NCBI GenBank assembly: GCA_903868375.1 | Contig: CAIPVD010000035.1 | Location: forward strand, 1-8,625 | Direction of reading: 5' to 3' | Source: an uncultured delta proteobacterium | GTDB lineage: Bacteria > UBA10199 > GCA-002796325 > 1-14-0-20-49-13 | DNA: 8,625 nucleotides | Shown: piece after piece, positions 1 to 7,800 of the stretch | Position numbering within the stretch: the stretch's first letter is position 1 | Layout: each line of letters starts with the position of its first letter | Notes under the pieces: generated by a model | The model's input: the letters and a program-made list of their open reading frames with translations, nothing else | What the model was told of the DNA's origin: nothing | Databases searched by the model: none | Program-made: the position numbers and the translations under genes

Positions 1-2622
1 CGTGCCGAGCACGATAAGTGGCTCCCGCATAGTCTCTATTATGTTTTCTGCGTATTCGCGAGCTTGTCTAACGACATCCTCGGCCTTACGGCTCTTGGTA
101 ATATCAACGAAGATCATTACCACTCCGTCTATCTTGTTATCTATAGTACGATAAGGTCTTATGTGAACAGAATACCAGTTCTCGTCCATATCTTTTACTT
201 CAAAGCTCTTCGATTGAAGCGTCTTAATCACATCGGAGAGCATATTTTCCAGATCCGGAATATCCACGTTAAGTTTAATTTTACTTATCGGCCTGCCGAC
301 ATCGGAAGGAATTATATTAAGCAATTTTTCCGTTTGGGGAGTTATTCTGCGGATAGTGAAATCGATCCCCATCATTACGACCGGCATGTTGATATTGCTA
401 AGAAGGTTTATCAGATCATTGTTGAGCAGAAACGCTTCTGCATTGCGGTTTTGCAGTTCTTCATTGGTGGTTATCAGTTCTTCGTTAGATGATTGCAACT
501 CTTCCTTTGCCGTTTCCAGCTCTTCATTTGTGCTTTGCAGTTCTTCATTGCTCGCTACTATCTCTTCGTTGGCGGATTTAACCTCTTCATTAACTCCACC
601 TTGCTCTTCTATTACCGTCTGAAGATATTCTTTTGTTTCATCAAGCTCCTTTTGGAGATTGTTTATGTAAGCATCGCTTTTAACCGGCATCCCTTTGCTC
701 TTTGAGAGTAAATTTGCATTAGCCAAAATGGGAGATTCATCAAAGAGGATAAGAAAGAATTTTTCGTCAAGTGAATCATTCTCCACAGGAATTACCGTGA
801 TATTGACTAGAGTCCTGCGGCCATTATGTTTTTGGCCTTCAGCATCGACCCTTACTTTATGGTTTGATTTTTTTGCTTTAAAAATAGCAGCGCGTAACGG
901 CAGAAGCAGTTCTTTCCTGGTCAACTTGAATATGTCCAGACTGGGACGGCCAGCCGCAGATTCAATATAGCGGCCCGTTTGTCCCCTAAACGAAACCACA
1001 GTCATGTCGCTATTTATAAGCACCCCGCAACGGGCATATTCTCTAAGAACAATATGATCCACTATTGTCGCAAGATCGGCCTCTTTTGCATTTTTAACGT
1101 TAATTCTTTCATTTATCTGTAATTTCTTTGGCACGTATAATCCGGAATTGAACTTTATCTCGGAAATAGAAGATGGAAATTTTTTAACAAAGATATTTTG
1201 TTTTTTGTCTATGACCTTAAAGAGATTCGAAGAATCGACCGCGGATTCCGACTGTCCTAAAAGGAGGAGCCCATTAGGATTAAGGACATAATGAAATTTG
1301 TGGAAAACGCTACTCTGCAAAATCGGCTGAAGATATATAAGCATGTTGCGACAGCTTATAAGATCTAAGTTTGAGAAAGGCGGGTCGTTAAAGACATTTT
1401 GCACGGAAAAAATGCACATATCTCTAAGCTCTTTAGCGATCCTATATGAATCGCCTTTTTTAGTAAAAAATCGTTTTAACCTAGCTCCAGTTATATGGTC
1501 CTTAATATTTTTACCATAGACGCCTTTACGTGCACGATCGATACTTCTTTCACTTATATCTGTGGCGAATATCTGCACATTAGGTCTTAAGTTCGCTTTA
1601 TATCCAAAGATTTCAACAAGACACATGGCGATAGAATAGGCCTCCTCGCCGCTTGAACATCCAGGAACCCATATTCTTATCTTCTCTTCCTTTTTCTTGC
1701 TCTTTAGAATTTCTGGTAAGACCCGTTTTTTGAGAGCATCAAAGACCTTTGGGTCGCGAAAAAAACTGGTGACATTAATCAGCAGATCATCATGTAAATC
1801 TTTTACCTCTTCCTCGTGTTCACGCAGGAACTTTACGTAGTCTTTCAGTTTAGTAATTTTTAGCATGGCCATCCGGCGGGATATGCGGCGGTTAAGCGTA
1901 GGAGTTTTATAATGAGTAAAGTCGAGGCTCGTGATCGATCGCAGAATTTCGTAAATATCCTCCATCTCTTCTTTTTCCATTATGATCGAACTGTCCTTAT
2001 CAATATGCTTTATAGAAGTTATATATGGATGTTCTGCTATTGCTTCAAGCTCTCTTGCGATCTTCTTAGGTGAAAGAATAAAATCGGCACATCCTGCTTT
2101 AATGGCACTTTGCGGCATGCCGTTAAATTTAGCCGATTTTTCATCTTGGACAAAAATAATTCCCCCTTCTGCTTTGATCGACTCCGCGCCAAGAGTTCCG
2201 TCCGTAGCCGTTCCGGAAAGAATCACTCCGATCGCCTTACTTCCCTTCTCTTTTGCCAATGATCGAAAGAAATGGTCCACCGGCATGTGCTTCATGTCCG
2301 TGACCGCTCTTTTGACTAAAATCAGCTTTCCGTTCGCGACCGATATGTTCATATTTGGAGGTATCACATAGGCGTGGTTAACCTCTATAGATGCGTGGTT
2401 CTTTGCCTCACTTAACGGCATCTTTGTCTCTCTGGCGAGGAGTTCTGCTAGCATGCTTCTATGTTCCGGCGCCAAATGCATAATGAACACGAACGCCATT
2501 CCGGGCCTTGCAGAAAGATTTTTGAGCAATTCCTGAAACGCTTCAAGACCTCCCGCCGAACCACCAATACCGACGATCGGGAAAGGTTCATGCTTTGACT
2601 TCGCGCTTATTAAAACTTTCAT
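1..2622 (-). CDS. CheB-CheR-PAS hybrid signalling protein (C-terminus beyond left edge)
   Basis: The frame is open for 874 codons from the ATG at 2622-2620 to the left edge, with no stop. AAGGA lies 7 bases before the ATG. Residues about 14-190 are a CheB methylesterase domain with the catalytic triad Ser22 (GGSAGG), His49 (MHLAPEH) and Asp141 (SGTATDG). No receiver domain precedes it. Residues about 215-480 are a CheR methyltransferase with NVTSFFRD, the SAM-binding GCSSGEEAYSIA (Cys322) and DPPFSNLDLISCRN. Residues about 515-635 look like a degenerate PAS domain. A coiled coil follows at 656-740, then a PAS domain at about 742-842 ending in DIT. A second PAS domain begins near 855. Known relatives combine these modules and often end in more PAS domains or a histidine kinase; the end is not visible here. 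CheB and CheR domains normally demethylate and methylate receptor glutamates. Whether both are active in this hybrid is inference. No chemotaxis genes flank it. Confidence 0.93.
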   Translation of the reverse strand, partial: MKVLISAKSKHEPFPIVGIGGSAGGLEAFQELLKNLSARPGMAFVFIMHLAPEHRSMLAELLARETKMPLSEAKNHASIEVNHAYVIPPNMNISVANGKLILVKRAVTDMKHMPVDHFFRSLAKEKGSKAIGVILSGTATDGTLGAESIKAEGGIIFVQDEKSAKFNGMPQSAIKAGCADFILSPKKIARELEAIAEHPYITSIKHIDKDSSIIMEKEEMEDIYEILRSITSLDFTHYKTPTLNRRISRRMAMLKITKLKDYVKFLREHEEEVKDLHDDLLINVTSFFRDPKVFDALKKRVLPEILKSKKKEEKIRIWVPGCSSGEEAYSIAMCLVEIFGYKANLRPNVQIFATDISERSIDRARKGVYGKNIKDHITGARLKRFFTKKGDSYRIAKELRDMCIFSVQNVFNDPPFSNLDLISCRNMLIYLQPILQSSVFHKFHYVLNPNGLLLLGQSESAVDSSNLFKVIDKKQNIFVKKFPSSISEIKFNSGLYVPKKLQINERINVKNAKEADLATIVDHIVLREYARCGVLINSDMTVVSFRGQTGRYIESAAGRPSLDIFKLTRKELLLPLRAAIFKAKKSNHKVRVDAEGQKHNGRRTLVNITVIPVENDSLDEKFFLILFDESPILANANLLSKSKGMPVKSDAYINNLQKELDETKEYLQTVIEEQGGVNEEVKSANEEIVASNEELQSTNEELETAKEELQSSNEELITTNEELQNRNAEAFLLNNDLINLLSNINMPVVMMGIDFTIRRITPQTEKLLNIIPSDVGRPISKIKLNVDIPDLENMLSDVIKTLQSKSFEVKDMDENWYSVHIRPYRTIDNKIDGVVMIFVDITKSRKAEDVVRQAREYAENIIETMREPLIVLGT
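424..591 (-). repeat. Eight tandem heptads (NEEL-type signalling coiled coil) inside the CheB-CheR hybrid
   Basis: Residues 678-733 of the hybrid protein consist of eight consecutive 7-residue units of the form N-E-E-[V/I/L]-x-x-x: NEEVKSA, NEEIVAS, NEELQST, NEELETA, KEELQSS, NEELITT, NEELQNR, NAEAFLL. In the DNA this appears as a 21-base periodicity of the plus-strand motif TCTTCATT/TCTTCGTT. It is a typical heptad coiled coil linking the CheR half to the C-terminal PAS domains, and it probably dimerises and transmits signal. Similar NEEL-rich linkers are known in CheB/CheR/PAS hybrids, so this supports the family assignment and is not a separate element. Confidence 0.85.
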
Positions 2623-2866
2623 ATAAGATTCCTTAATACCCTATACATATCATGATAATTGATAACTTCAACACGCATTTTGATCCTGATACTGTATTAT
2701 GCGCTCTTACTTATCTGGGAAATAGGTAAAGGGCAATCGGGGAAAATAGGATTTTCGAGTAAGGGATTCCCTGGGCATCTTGAGAATATTTGTCAAAGAA
2801 AAGTGGAATGCGGCCATAGCGTCCAGATATCCATGGGTATAAATATTTAATCGAACTAGGGAAAAC

Positions 2867-2884
2867 CTCCATTATAAAATGGGG
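2867..2884 (+). repeat. Short hairpin overlapping a TATAAA box
   Basis: CTCCATT and AATGGGG form a 7-bp stem with one G-T wobble around the loop ATAA, 76 bases before the small secreted protein's ATG. It overlaps the TATAAA at 2873-2878, so it could be an operator or a chance repeat. There is no functional evidence. Confidence 0.3.
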
Positions 2885-2910
2885 ATTCGCCTGATTGTAA
2901 AAGATCTAGA

Positions 2911-2924
2911 ATTCCTCTAGGAAT
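2911..2924 (+). repeat. 6-bp inverted repeat in the leader of the small secreted gene
   Basis: ATTCCT-CT-AGGAAT is a perfect 6-bp inverted repeat with a 2-base spacer, 35 bases before the start codon of the gene at 2960. The tiny spacer favours a dimeric-protein binding site over an RNA hairpin. This is a weak inference from position and symmetry only. Confidence 0.3.
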
Positions 2925-2950
2925 GGCTTGTGCAAAGGAAAACAAAAAAA

Positions 2951-2955
2951 GGAGG
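2951..2955 (+). promoter_or_regulatory. Strong Shine-Dalgarno site fixing the start at 2960
   Basis: GGAGG within AAAAAAAGGAGGAG sits 4 bases before the ATG at 2960. It lies inside the longer frame that begins with GTG at 2930, which argues for the ATG start. A strong site after an A-rich leader suggests efficient translation. Confidence 0.8.
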
Positions 2956-2959
2956 AGCT

Positions 2960-3439
2960 ATGTTAACGAGAAAGAGCGTCGGTGCAGCATGTGGACTCGC
3001 CATTGTACTTGGAGCGTTTGTTATCTTCGGGGGGATAAAAGACGCTAGCGCGAGAGTGAACATCAACTTGAACTTGGGTGCCCCACCCCAGGAAGTGGTA
3101 GTGGTACCCGGTGGCGTGGCATTCGTCCCCGACCAGGGCAACGATGTGTTCTTTTATGGCGGATACTGGTGGGCTACGCGCGACAATGAGTGGTATCGTT
3201 CACGTGATTACAACGGGAGATGGAGAGGCGTGGATAGACGTTACGTTCCAGCCCCAGTGCATCGTACGTATGGAACCCCGAATTACAGAGAGGCCTATAG
3301 CAAACAGGACGGAGAGCGAGTCCCTTACGGACAGTGGAAGAAGAATGGGCATAAGGGAATGGCGCAGGGAAAGCATGAAGATAAGGGCGGCCAAAGAGAT
3401 AAAGGTGAAAAGGGCAACAAGCACGGGCATGACAATTAA
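2960..3439 (+). CDS. Small secreted aromatic/basic protein of unknown function
   Basis: The protein has 159 residues and no function I recognise. The start is ATG 2960, directly after a strong GGAGG site. Residues 1-31 are a signal peptide: TRK, a hydrophobic core of about residues 7-26, then ASA before Arg32. Cys11 lies too early for a lipobox. The mature part opens with a VNINLNLG strand and a Val/Pro-rich stretch. A Tyr/Trp-rich block follows at about 64-95 (FFYGGYWW, NEWYRS, DYNGRWRGVDRRYVP). It resembles small periplasmic proteins common in metal-reducing and other environmental Gram-negatives, which have an 'NGxWYxxxxYNGPW'-like core. From about residue 123 the tail is a hydrophilic Gly/Lys/His/Asp-rich sequence ending in KHGHDN, probably disordered. 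Export to the periplasm or surface is well supported. Metal or polyanion binding by the tail is only a guess. A terminator follows 30 bases after the stop. Confidence 0.88.
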   Translation: MLTRKSVGAACGLAIVLGAFVIFGGIKDASARVNINLNLGAPPQEVVVVPGGVAFVPDQGNDVFFYGGYWWATRDNEWYRSRDYNGRWRGVDRRYVPAPVHRTYGTPNYREAYSKQDGERVPYGQWKKNGHKGMAQGKHEDKGGQRDKGEKGNKHGHDN

Positions 3440-3469
3440 TAAGCCAGTGGCATAGTTTTCAAGATCAAA

Positions 3470-3513
3470 CAAGACGGGTTTGAACACTATTTAGCGTTCA
3501 AGCCCGTTTCTTG
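3470..3513. terminator. Probable bidirectional hairpin terminator
   Basis: The arms ACGGGTTTGAAC (3474-3485) and GTTCAAGCCCGT (3496-3507) pair over 12 bp with one G-T wobble around a 10-base loop. CAAG (3470-3473) and CTTG (3510-3513) add four outer pairs past a 2-base bulge. The right flank reads TTTCTTGCTTT. The hairpin lies 30 bases past the stop of the plus-strand gene and 16 bases past the stop of the minus-strand phospholipase gene, as expected for a shared terminator between convergent genes. The T-tracts are imperfect on both sides, so efficiency is uncertain. Confidence 0.8.
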
Positions 3514-3529
3514 CTTTAATGGATTCCGA

Positions 3530-4888
3530 TCATAAGGAGTGCGACTTCTGGTGAGAATATTTATTGGAACTTTCGGGAATGTACCTCGTAGGCATTGTGC
3601 AAGTTCCAAGAATTAACATATCAATTCTATTCAAATTCCTCAATTTTTCAAGTTCAACTTGGAGTTTTTCCCACTGTTTTGGATCTTTCTTGGTCGAGTA
3701 TGGTGCATCCGGATCGGCATAAAATTGAAGAATGACAGATCTTAGAGATGGAGTTAGACTACAGAAATCTTGTTTAGCCAAGCGATCCAGAAGCTCTGCA
3801 TAGGCATTGTCGCTTAAAAAGTATTGCCCGGGTTTGCTCACGATGCCAATATCAAAGTTATCGTTTAGAAGTTTGAGGTGGCCTCTCTTCAACTGGGTCA
3901 GTTCATTATGATACTGCGCCAGAGCTTCGTTGAAACCTTTCTCGAACAATTTCTCGGCTTCTGGGGTTGGCATACGAAATTTTATGGCTTTAAAACGCCC
4001 TATTTTAGGTATCAGCTTTGTGAGAAAGCCGTCGATTTTTTCTTTAAAAGTAGGCTTGCGATAGTCGTTTCCCCAGTTCTTTTGATAACTCCCCTCCGAT
4101 AAATTGAACAGGAACTGTTTGCGGGTCATACCTGGGAGATCTTTCTGGATATCCTTTTTCTTGAGCGACCAAGCAACTTTGGTTGCTTTAGGGATCGTTG
4201 AACTAACAGCATGACGATAAGAGCTGATCGTCTTTGGTTCATCTTTTAGAAGAGAACTTATTTCTAATCCGTACGTTTCTTGAAAAGCTTTGTCGAGTAA
4301 AGGCCGGTCCACTTCAAATCCTATGAAATCGTGGTACGCAGTTGGTGCGAAACGATGTTTAGCCACCTCAAGAACATCGAATCCAAATTCAGTTTGTAAA
4401 TGTGACAATGGATCGTCTTCATAAGTGATCACATCGCCAAATTTTTTCTTAAGCTTTGGATAAAGGAGCGGAACGACCAAGTTAGTGCTTTCTGGATGGC
4501 CTATTAGATCGGAGGTATAATGGGACAAAGCTCCGAGTGCAAATGCGTAATCATTAAGGCTTTCCGAATCACGTATCAGCGCCATGATAAAATCGCCACT
4601 TCGAACGTAATGCATCAGATCACTGAAGAACTTGCTGCCGTACGGGTAATACCCCATGTCCTGGATGATAGCCCCGCCATATGCGTAACCATGGGCCACT
4701 CTAAGTTCGTCTTGAGTTGAGCATGGAAAACGTTTTTGTAATAGTGGCTGAATATCCTTATTCCATGACTCATCAACGAAACTTTCATGAGATAGAACCG
4801 AATAAGCTTTAACTTGCGACGAATATCCGAGCACAACTGCAAATAAAAGAACTAACACTAACCATATTTTTGAGATCCTATAATTCAT
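3530..4888 (-). CDS. Secreted zinc-dependent phospholipase C-like protein
   Basis: The protein has 452 residues from ATG 4888, with GAGGG 5 bases upstream. In-frame starts at 4948 and 4912 exist but fall inside the upstream permease gene and would spoil the signal peptide. Residues 1-28 are a signal peptide: RISK, a hydrophobic core of 8-22, then VKA before Tyr29. Candidate zinc ligands are His34, Asp77 (IIQDMGYYP), His93 (SDLMHYVRSGD), His123 and Asp127 (GALSHYTSD), His131 (GHPE), and His163/Glu167 (HLQTE). Their order and spacing match the Asp/His and HxxxD/HxxxE ligands of Bacillus cereus PLC and Clostridium alpha-toxin. The N-terminal Trp ligand of those enzymes appears absent: the mature chain would begin with Tyr. 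The C-terminal half (about 200-440) is soluble and without repeats. I recall it as part of a long environmental subfamily, not a fusion. Substrate is unproven; phospholipids are inferred. It is the last gene of the efflux operon, starting 10 bases after the permease stop. Confidence 0.88.
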   Translation of the reverse strand: MNYRISKIWLVLVLLFAVVLGYSSQVKAYSVLSHESFVDESWNKDIQPLLQKRFPCSTQDELRVAHGYAYGGAIIQDMGYYPYGSKFFSDLMHYVRSGDFIMALIRDSESLNDYAFALGALSHYTSDLIGHPESTNLVVPLLYPKLKKKFGDVITYEDDPLSHLQTEFGFDVLEVAKHRFAPTAYHDFIGFEVDRPLLDKAFQETYGLEISSLLKDEPKTISSYRHAVSSTIPKATKVAWSLKKKDIQKDLPGMTRKQFLFNLSEGSYQKNWGNDYRKPTFKEKIDGFLTKLIPKIGRFKAIKFRMPTPEAEKLFEKGFNEALAQYHNELTQLKRGHLKLLNDNFDIGIVSKPGQYFLSDNAYAELLDRLAKQDFCSLTPSLRSVILQFYADPDAPYSTKKDPKQWEKLQVELEKLRNLNRIDMLILGTCTMPTRYIPESSNKYSHQKSHSL

Positions 4889-4898
4889 ACTTGCCCTC

Positions 4899-7800
4899 TT
4901 ATTCAAGTTCATGATCTTGTTTCTCAAACCGTCCATAACGTAATGCAAGTGTAGGCAAAACTAGTAAATTTAGCAACGTAGATGTAACGAGGCCTCCGAG
5001 AATTACCATGGCCATGGGTCCTTCAATCTCGCGGCCGGGTGCACCACTTCCAAGAGCTAGTGGAAGCAAACCAAGCGACGTAACTAGCGCTGTCATAAGG
5101 ATCGGCGCAAGCCTCTCCGAAGCGCCGCGTATCGCAACTTCCTCGCCCCACACAGCTCCTTCGGTCGAAACGAGGTGTTTATAATGCGAAAGCATCATGA
5201 TGGAATTTCGCAATGTGATACCAAAGAGAGTTACGAATCCAACTAGAGATCCGATAGTAAGCGCGCCTCCTGAAGCAAATATCACCATCACTCCGCCAAC
5301 AAGCGCGAACGGTACATTGATCAGAAGAAGAACGAGATTTCGCATATTGCCCATTGCAATGAACAACAAAAGCATAATGCCGAGCCCCACCAGCAGCGAA
5401 TGAACGAGGAGGTCTTGCCTGGATCTCGCTTGCGCGACCGCCGTACCGCCGAACTGCGTATACATTCCATCAGCGAAAGGAACGGTAGCCTGTATCTGTT
5501 CCTTAGCATCATTAACGAACGAGCCAACATCTCGGCCGACCACGTTGCAGGTAACTGTCTGCACTCGCCTTGTGCCTTCATGTAGAACTACATATCGCCC
5601 CGACGATTCTCTGATCTCCGCTATCTCATCTAACCTAACGTAGCTGCCTGTCGGGCTGCGCAGTGGCAATTGCCCGACCTGGCCGATCGAACGCCGCATG
5701 ACAGGATCTAAGATCACCGATACATCGACGACGCGATTACCTTCGTAAACCTGGCTCACCGTATCGCCTTCGTAAGCGGTGCGCACTGCCTCGAGCACAT
5801 CTACAGGTTCGAAACCCCATCGCGATAGTTCGTCCTTTCGAAGTGAGATAATTAGCTGCGGCGTTCCAGGAGGAGATTGAATTTGAACCTCAGCAGCTCC
5901 AGAAACCTTTTCGAGAACCGCCATAACTTCATGTGCTTTCGTATCCAGTACATCTAGATCGTTACCAATGATATTCACCACAACTGACGATGTGTAGCCG
6001 GAGAGCGTTTCTTCGATACGCTCTGTTAGGAACGTGTTCACCACGAAGTTCACGCCCGGGAATTGTTCCAGCGTTTTGCGTATATCTCCCTGCGCCGTTT
6101 CGGGTTCATCTCCCTTTAGCGGCTTTAGGTCCACTTCAAGTTCGCCAGAATGAGTGCCGAAAATGTCGTCCGACGATGCACGCCCCACCCTTTGCGCTAC
6201 GGAACGGACAAATGGAAGTTTGAGAAGTGCATCGTTCACACGTTGGCCGATTCGAAGTGTCTCATCTAATGATGTGCCCGGCACAGCGGAAATGTGGATG
6301 ATGAAGTGGCCTTCGTGAAGTTCCGGTAAAAAGCCTCCGCTCATGAACGGGAGAACACCGATGCCGGCCAGCGTCACGATAGCGACCGCCAGGATGACGT
6401 ATTTAAACTGCCGTTCCACGCGTTGAAGCAGGCGATGGTATCTCTCTTTCAACCAACGAACGACTGGAGGTTCACCCTCTCGCAACTTCTGATTTTTGAG
6501 CAGAACGAGGCAAAGCGCTGGTGTTACGGTTAGGGCAACGAGCAGTGATGTAAGTATAGCGGCAATATATGCAACTCCAAGAGGGGCGAACAAACGGCCC
6601 GCAACTCCGGACATTGTAAGCACTGGGATGAACACAAGCGCCACCATAAAAGTTGCGTAGACTACCGCGCTTCTCACCTCGATAGATGCATCAAGCACGA
6701 CCTTAAGTATCGGCCTGGGCTCTGCCAAGCCCTTATTTTCTCTAAGCCTTCTTAAGATATTTTCCACATCGATGACCGCATCGTCTACCACCTCACCGAT
6801 CGCGATCGCGAGGCCGCCAAGCGTCATCGTGTTAAGAGTGAATCCCAAATATTCGAGCACAGCAATAGCGCCCAAAAGTGAAAGCGGAATTGCGGTGCAA
6901 GATATTGCCGCCGTACGAAAATTGAAGAGGAACAGCAGAAGGACAACGACGATCAATACGGCGCCGATAATAAGCGACGTCTTCACGTTCTTCACAGCTA
7001 CTTCGATGAAATTCGCCGCACGAAAAAGGTTGGGCGTCATCGTTACACCCTGCGCTTCAAGCGCCGGTCGAAGCTCATCTAACGCGATCTCGACCTCACG
7101 CGTCGTCTCAAGAGTATTTGCCCCAAGCTGCGCCCAAACGTTCAGAACGACACCGGGCTTTCCCATAACTGCGCCAGCGCTTATGCGCGGTTCTGGCGCT
7201 GCAACGACCTTTGCTACATCTCCGAGCGTTACACTTTCGTTCACAAGGCCAGCTGCCTGATGCAACAGCGCCGTCTTCGATAGCACATCGGCGGTGATCG
7301 ATTGCCCCTCGGTCTGGATAACTATCCTCTGATTAGGGCTATCGATAAAGCCTCCGCCGCGCACACCGGTCGCGCGTCTTGCTGCAGCGAGAACATCTTC
7401 TATAGAGAGGTCATATTGAATGAGTTTTTTAGGGAGCAGCTGTATCTGAATTTGTCGCACCTCGCCGCCGAACACACCGACCTTTGCAACTCCAGCAACG
7501 GCAAGCAATCTACGCTTGACCGTCCAATCCGCGATCGTCCGAATGTCCATTAGCGACAACTTGTCGGAGGTAAGCCCTATCGTCATGAGATCGCCAGTTG
7601 AAGATGTCATCGGCGACATTACCGGCGGCTGCACACCTTGAGGTAATTGGCCCGATATGGTGGATAGCCTCTCGGCAATAGCTTGACGGTCGCGGTAGAT
7701 ATCGCTCTCCGGTTGCAATGTCACGGTTATCACGGAGAGCCCCTGTATCGAACCGGAACGAATGATCTGAATGCCCGACACTCCGTTAAGCGCATTCTCG

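Larger units (their letters stand above)
2623..2959. promoter_or_regulatory. Divergent intergenic region with small inverted repeats
   Basis: This 337-base AT-rich stretch separates the leftward CheB-CheR hybrid from the rightward small secreted protein, so it should carry promoters for both. Visible elements are a 10-base palindrome TATCATGATA at 2648-2657, two TATAAA boxes at 2838-2843 and 2873-2878 without a convincing -35 partner, a 7-bp hairpin at 2867-2884 and an inverted repeat at 2911-2924. A 63-codon frame from a TTG at 2659 has a hydrophobic start but no ribosome binding site, and I do not call it. I cannot place transcription starts. Confidence 0.5.

Noticed and set aside
64..970. 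Several plus-strand frames of 70-142 codons
   Set aside because: They are antisense to the CheB-CheR hybrid, whose minus-strand frame is open throughout with clear domain motifs. Their Phe/Ser/Leu-rich content mirrors the coiled-coil codons.
1982..2371. 129-codon plus-strand frame
   Set aside because: It is antisense to the CheB domain and shows no family motifs.
2659..2850. 63-codon plus-strand frame with a hydrophobic start
   Set aside because: It begins at a TTG with no ribosome binding site, has no recognisable family features, and lies in the region expected to hold divergent promoters.
2930..2959. GTG start extending the small secreted protein by ten residues
   Set aside because: The strong GGAGG site lies inside this extension and points to ATG 2960, which also gives a normal signal peptide.
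3200..3487. 95-codon minus-strand frame with hydrophobic segments
   Set aside because: It is antisense to the small secreted gene and extends across its terminator. No ribosome binding site is evident.
4889..4948. Upstream starts for the phospholipase gene at 4948 and 4912 overlapping the permease gene
   Set aside because: They bury the signal peptide behind 8-20 extra residues. The GAGGG site is well placed for ATG 4888.
6772..7260. 162-codon plus-strand frame
   Set aside because: It is antisense to the RND permease, Ser/Thr/Arg-rich with no motif, and a by-product of the permease codon pattern.
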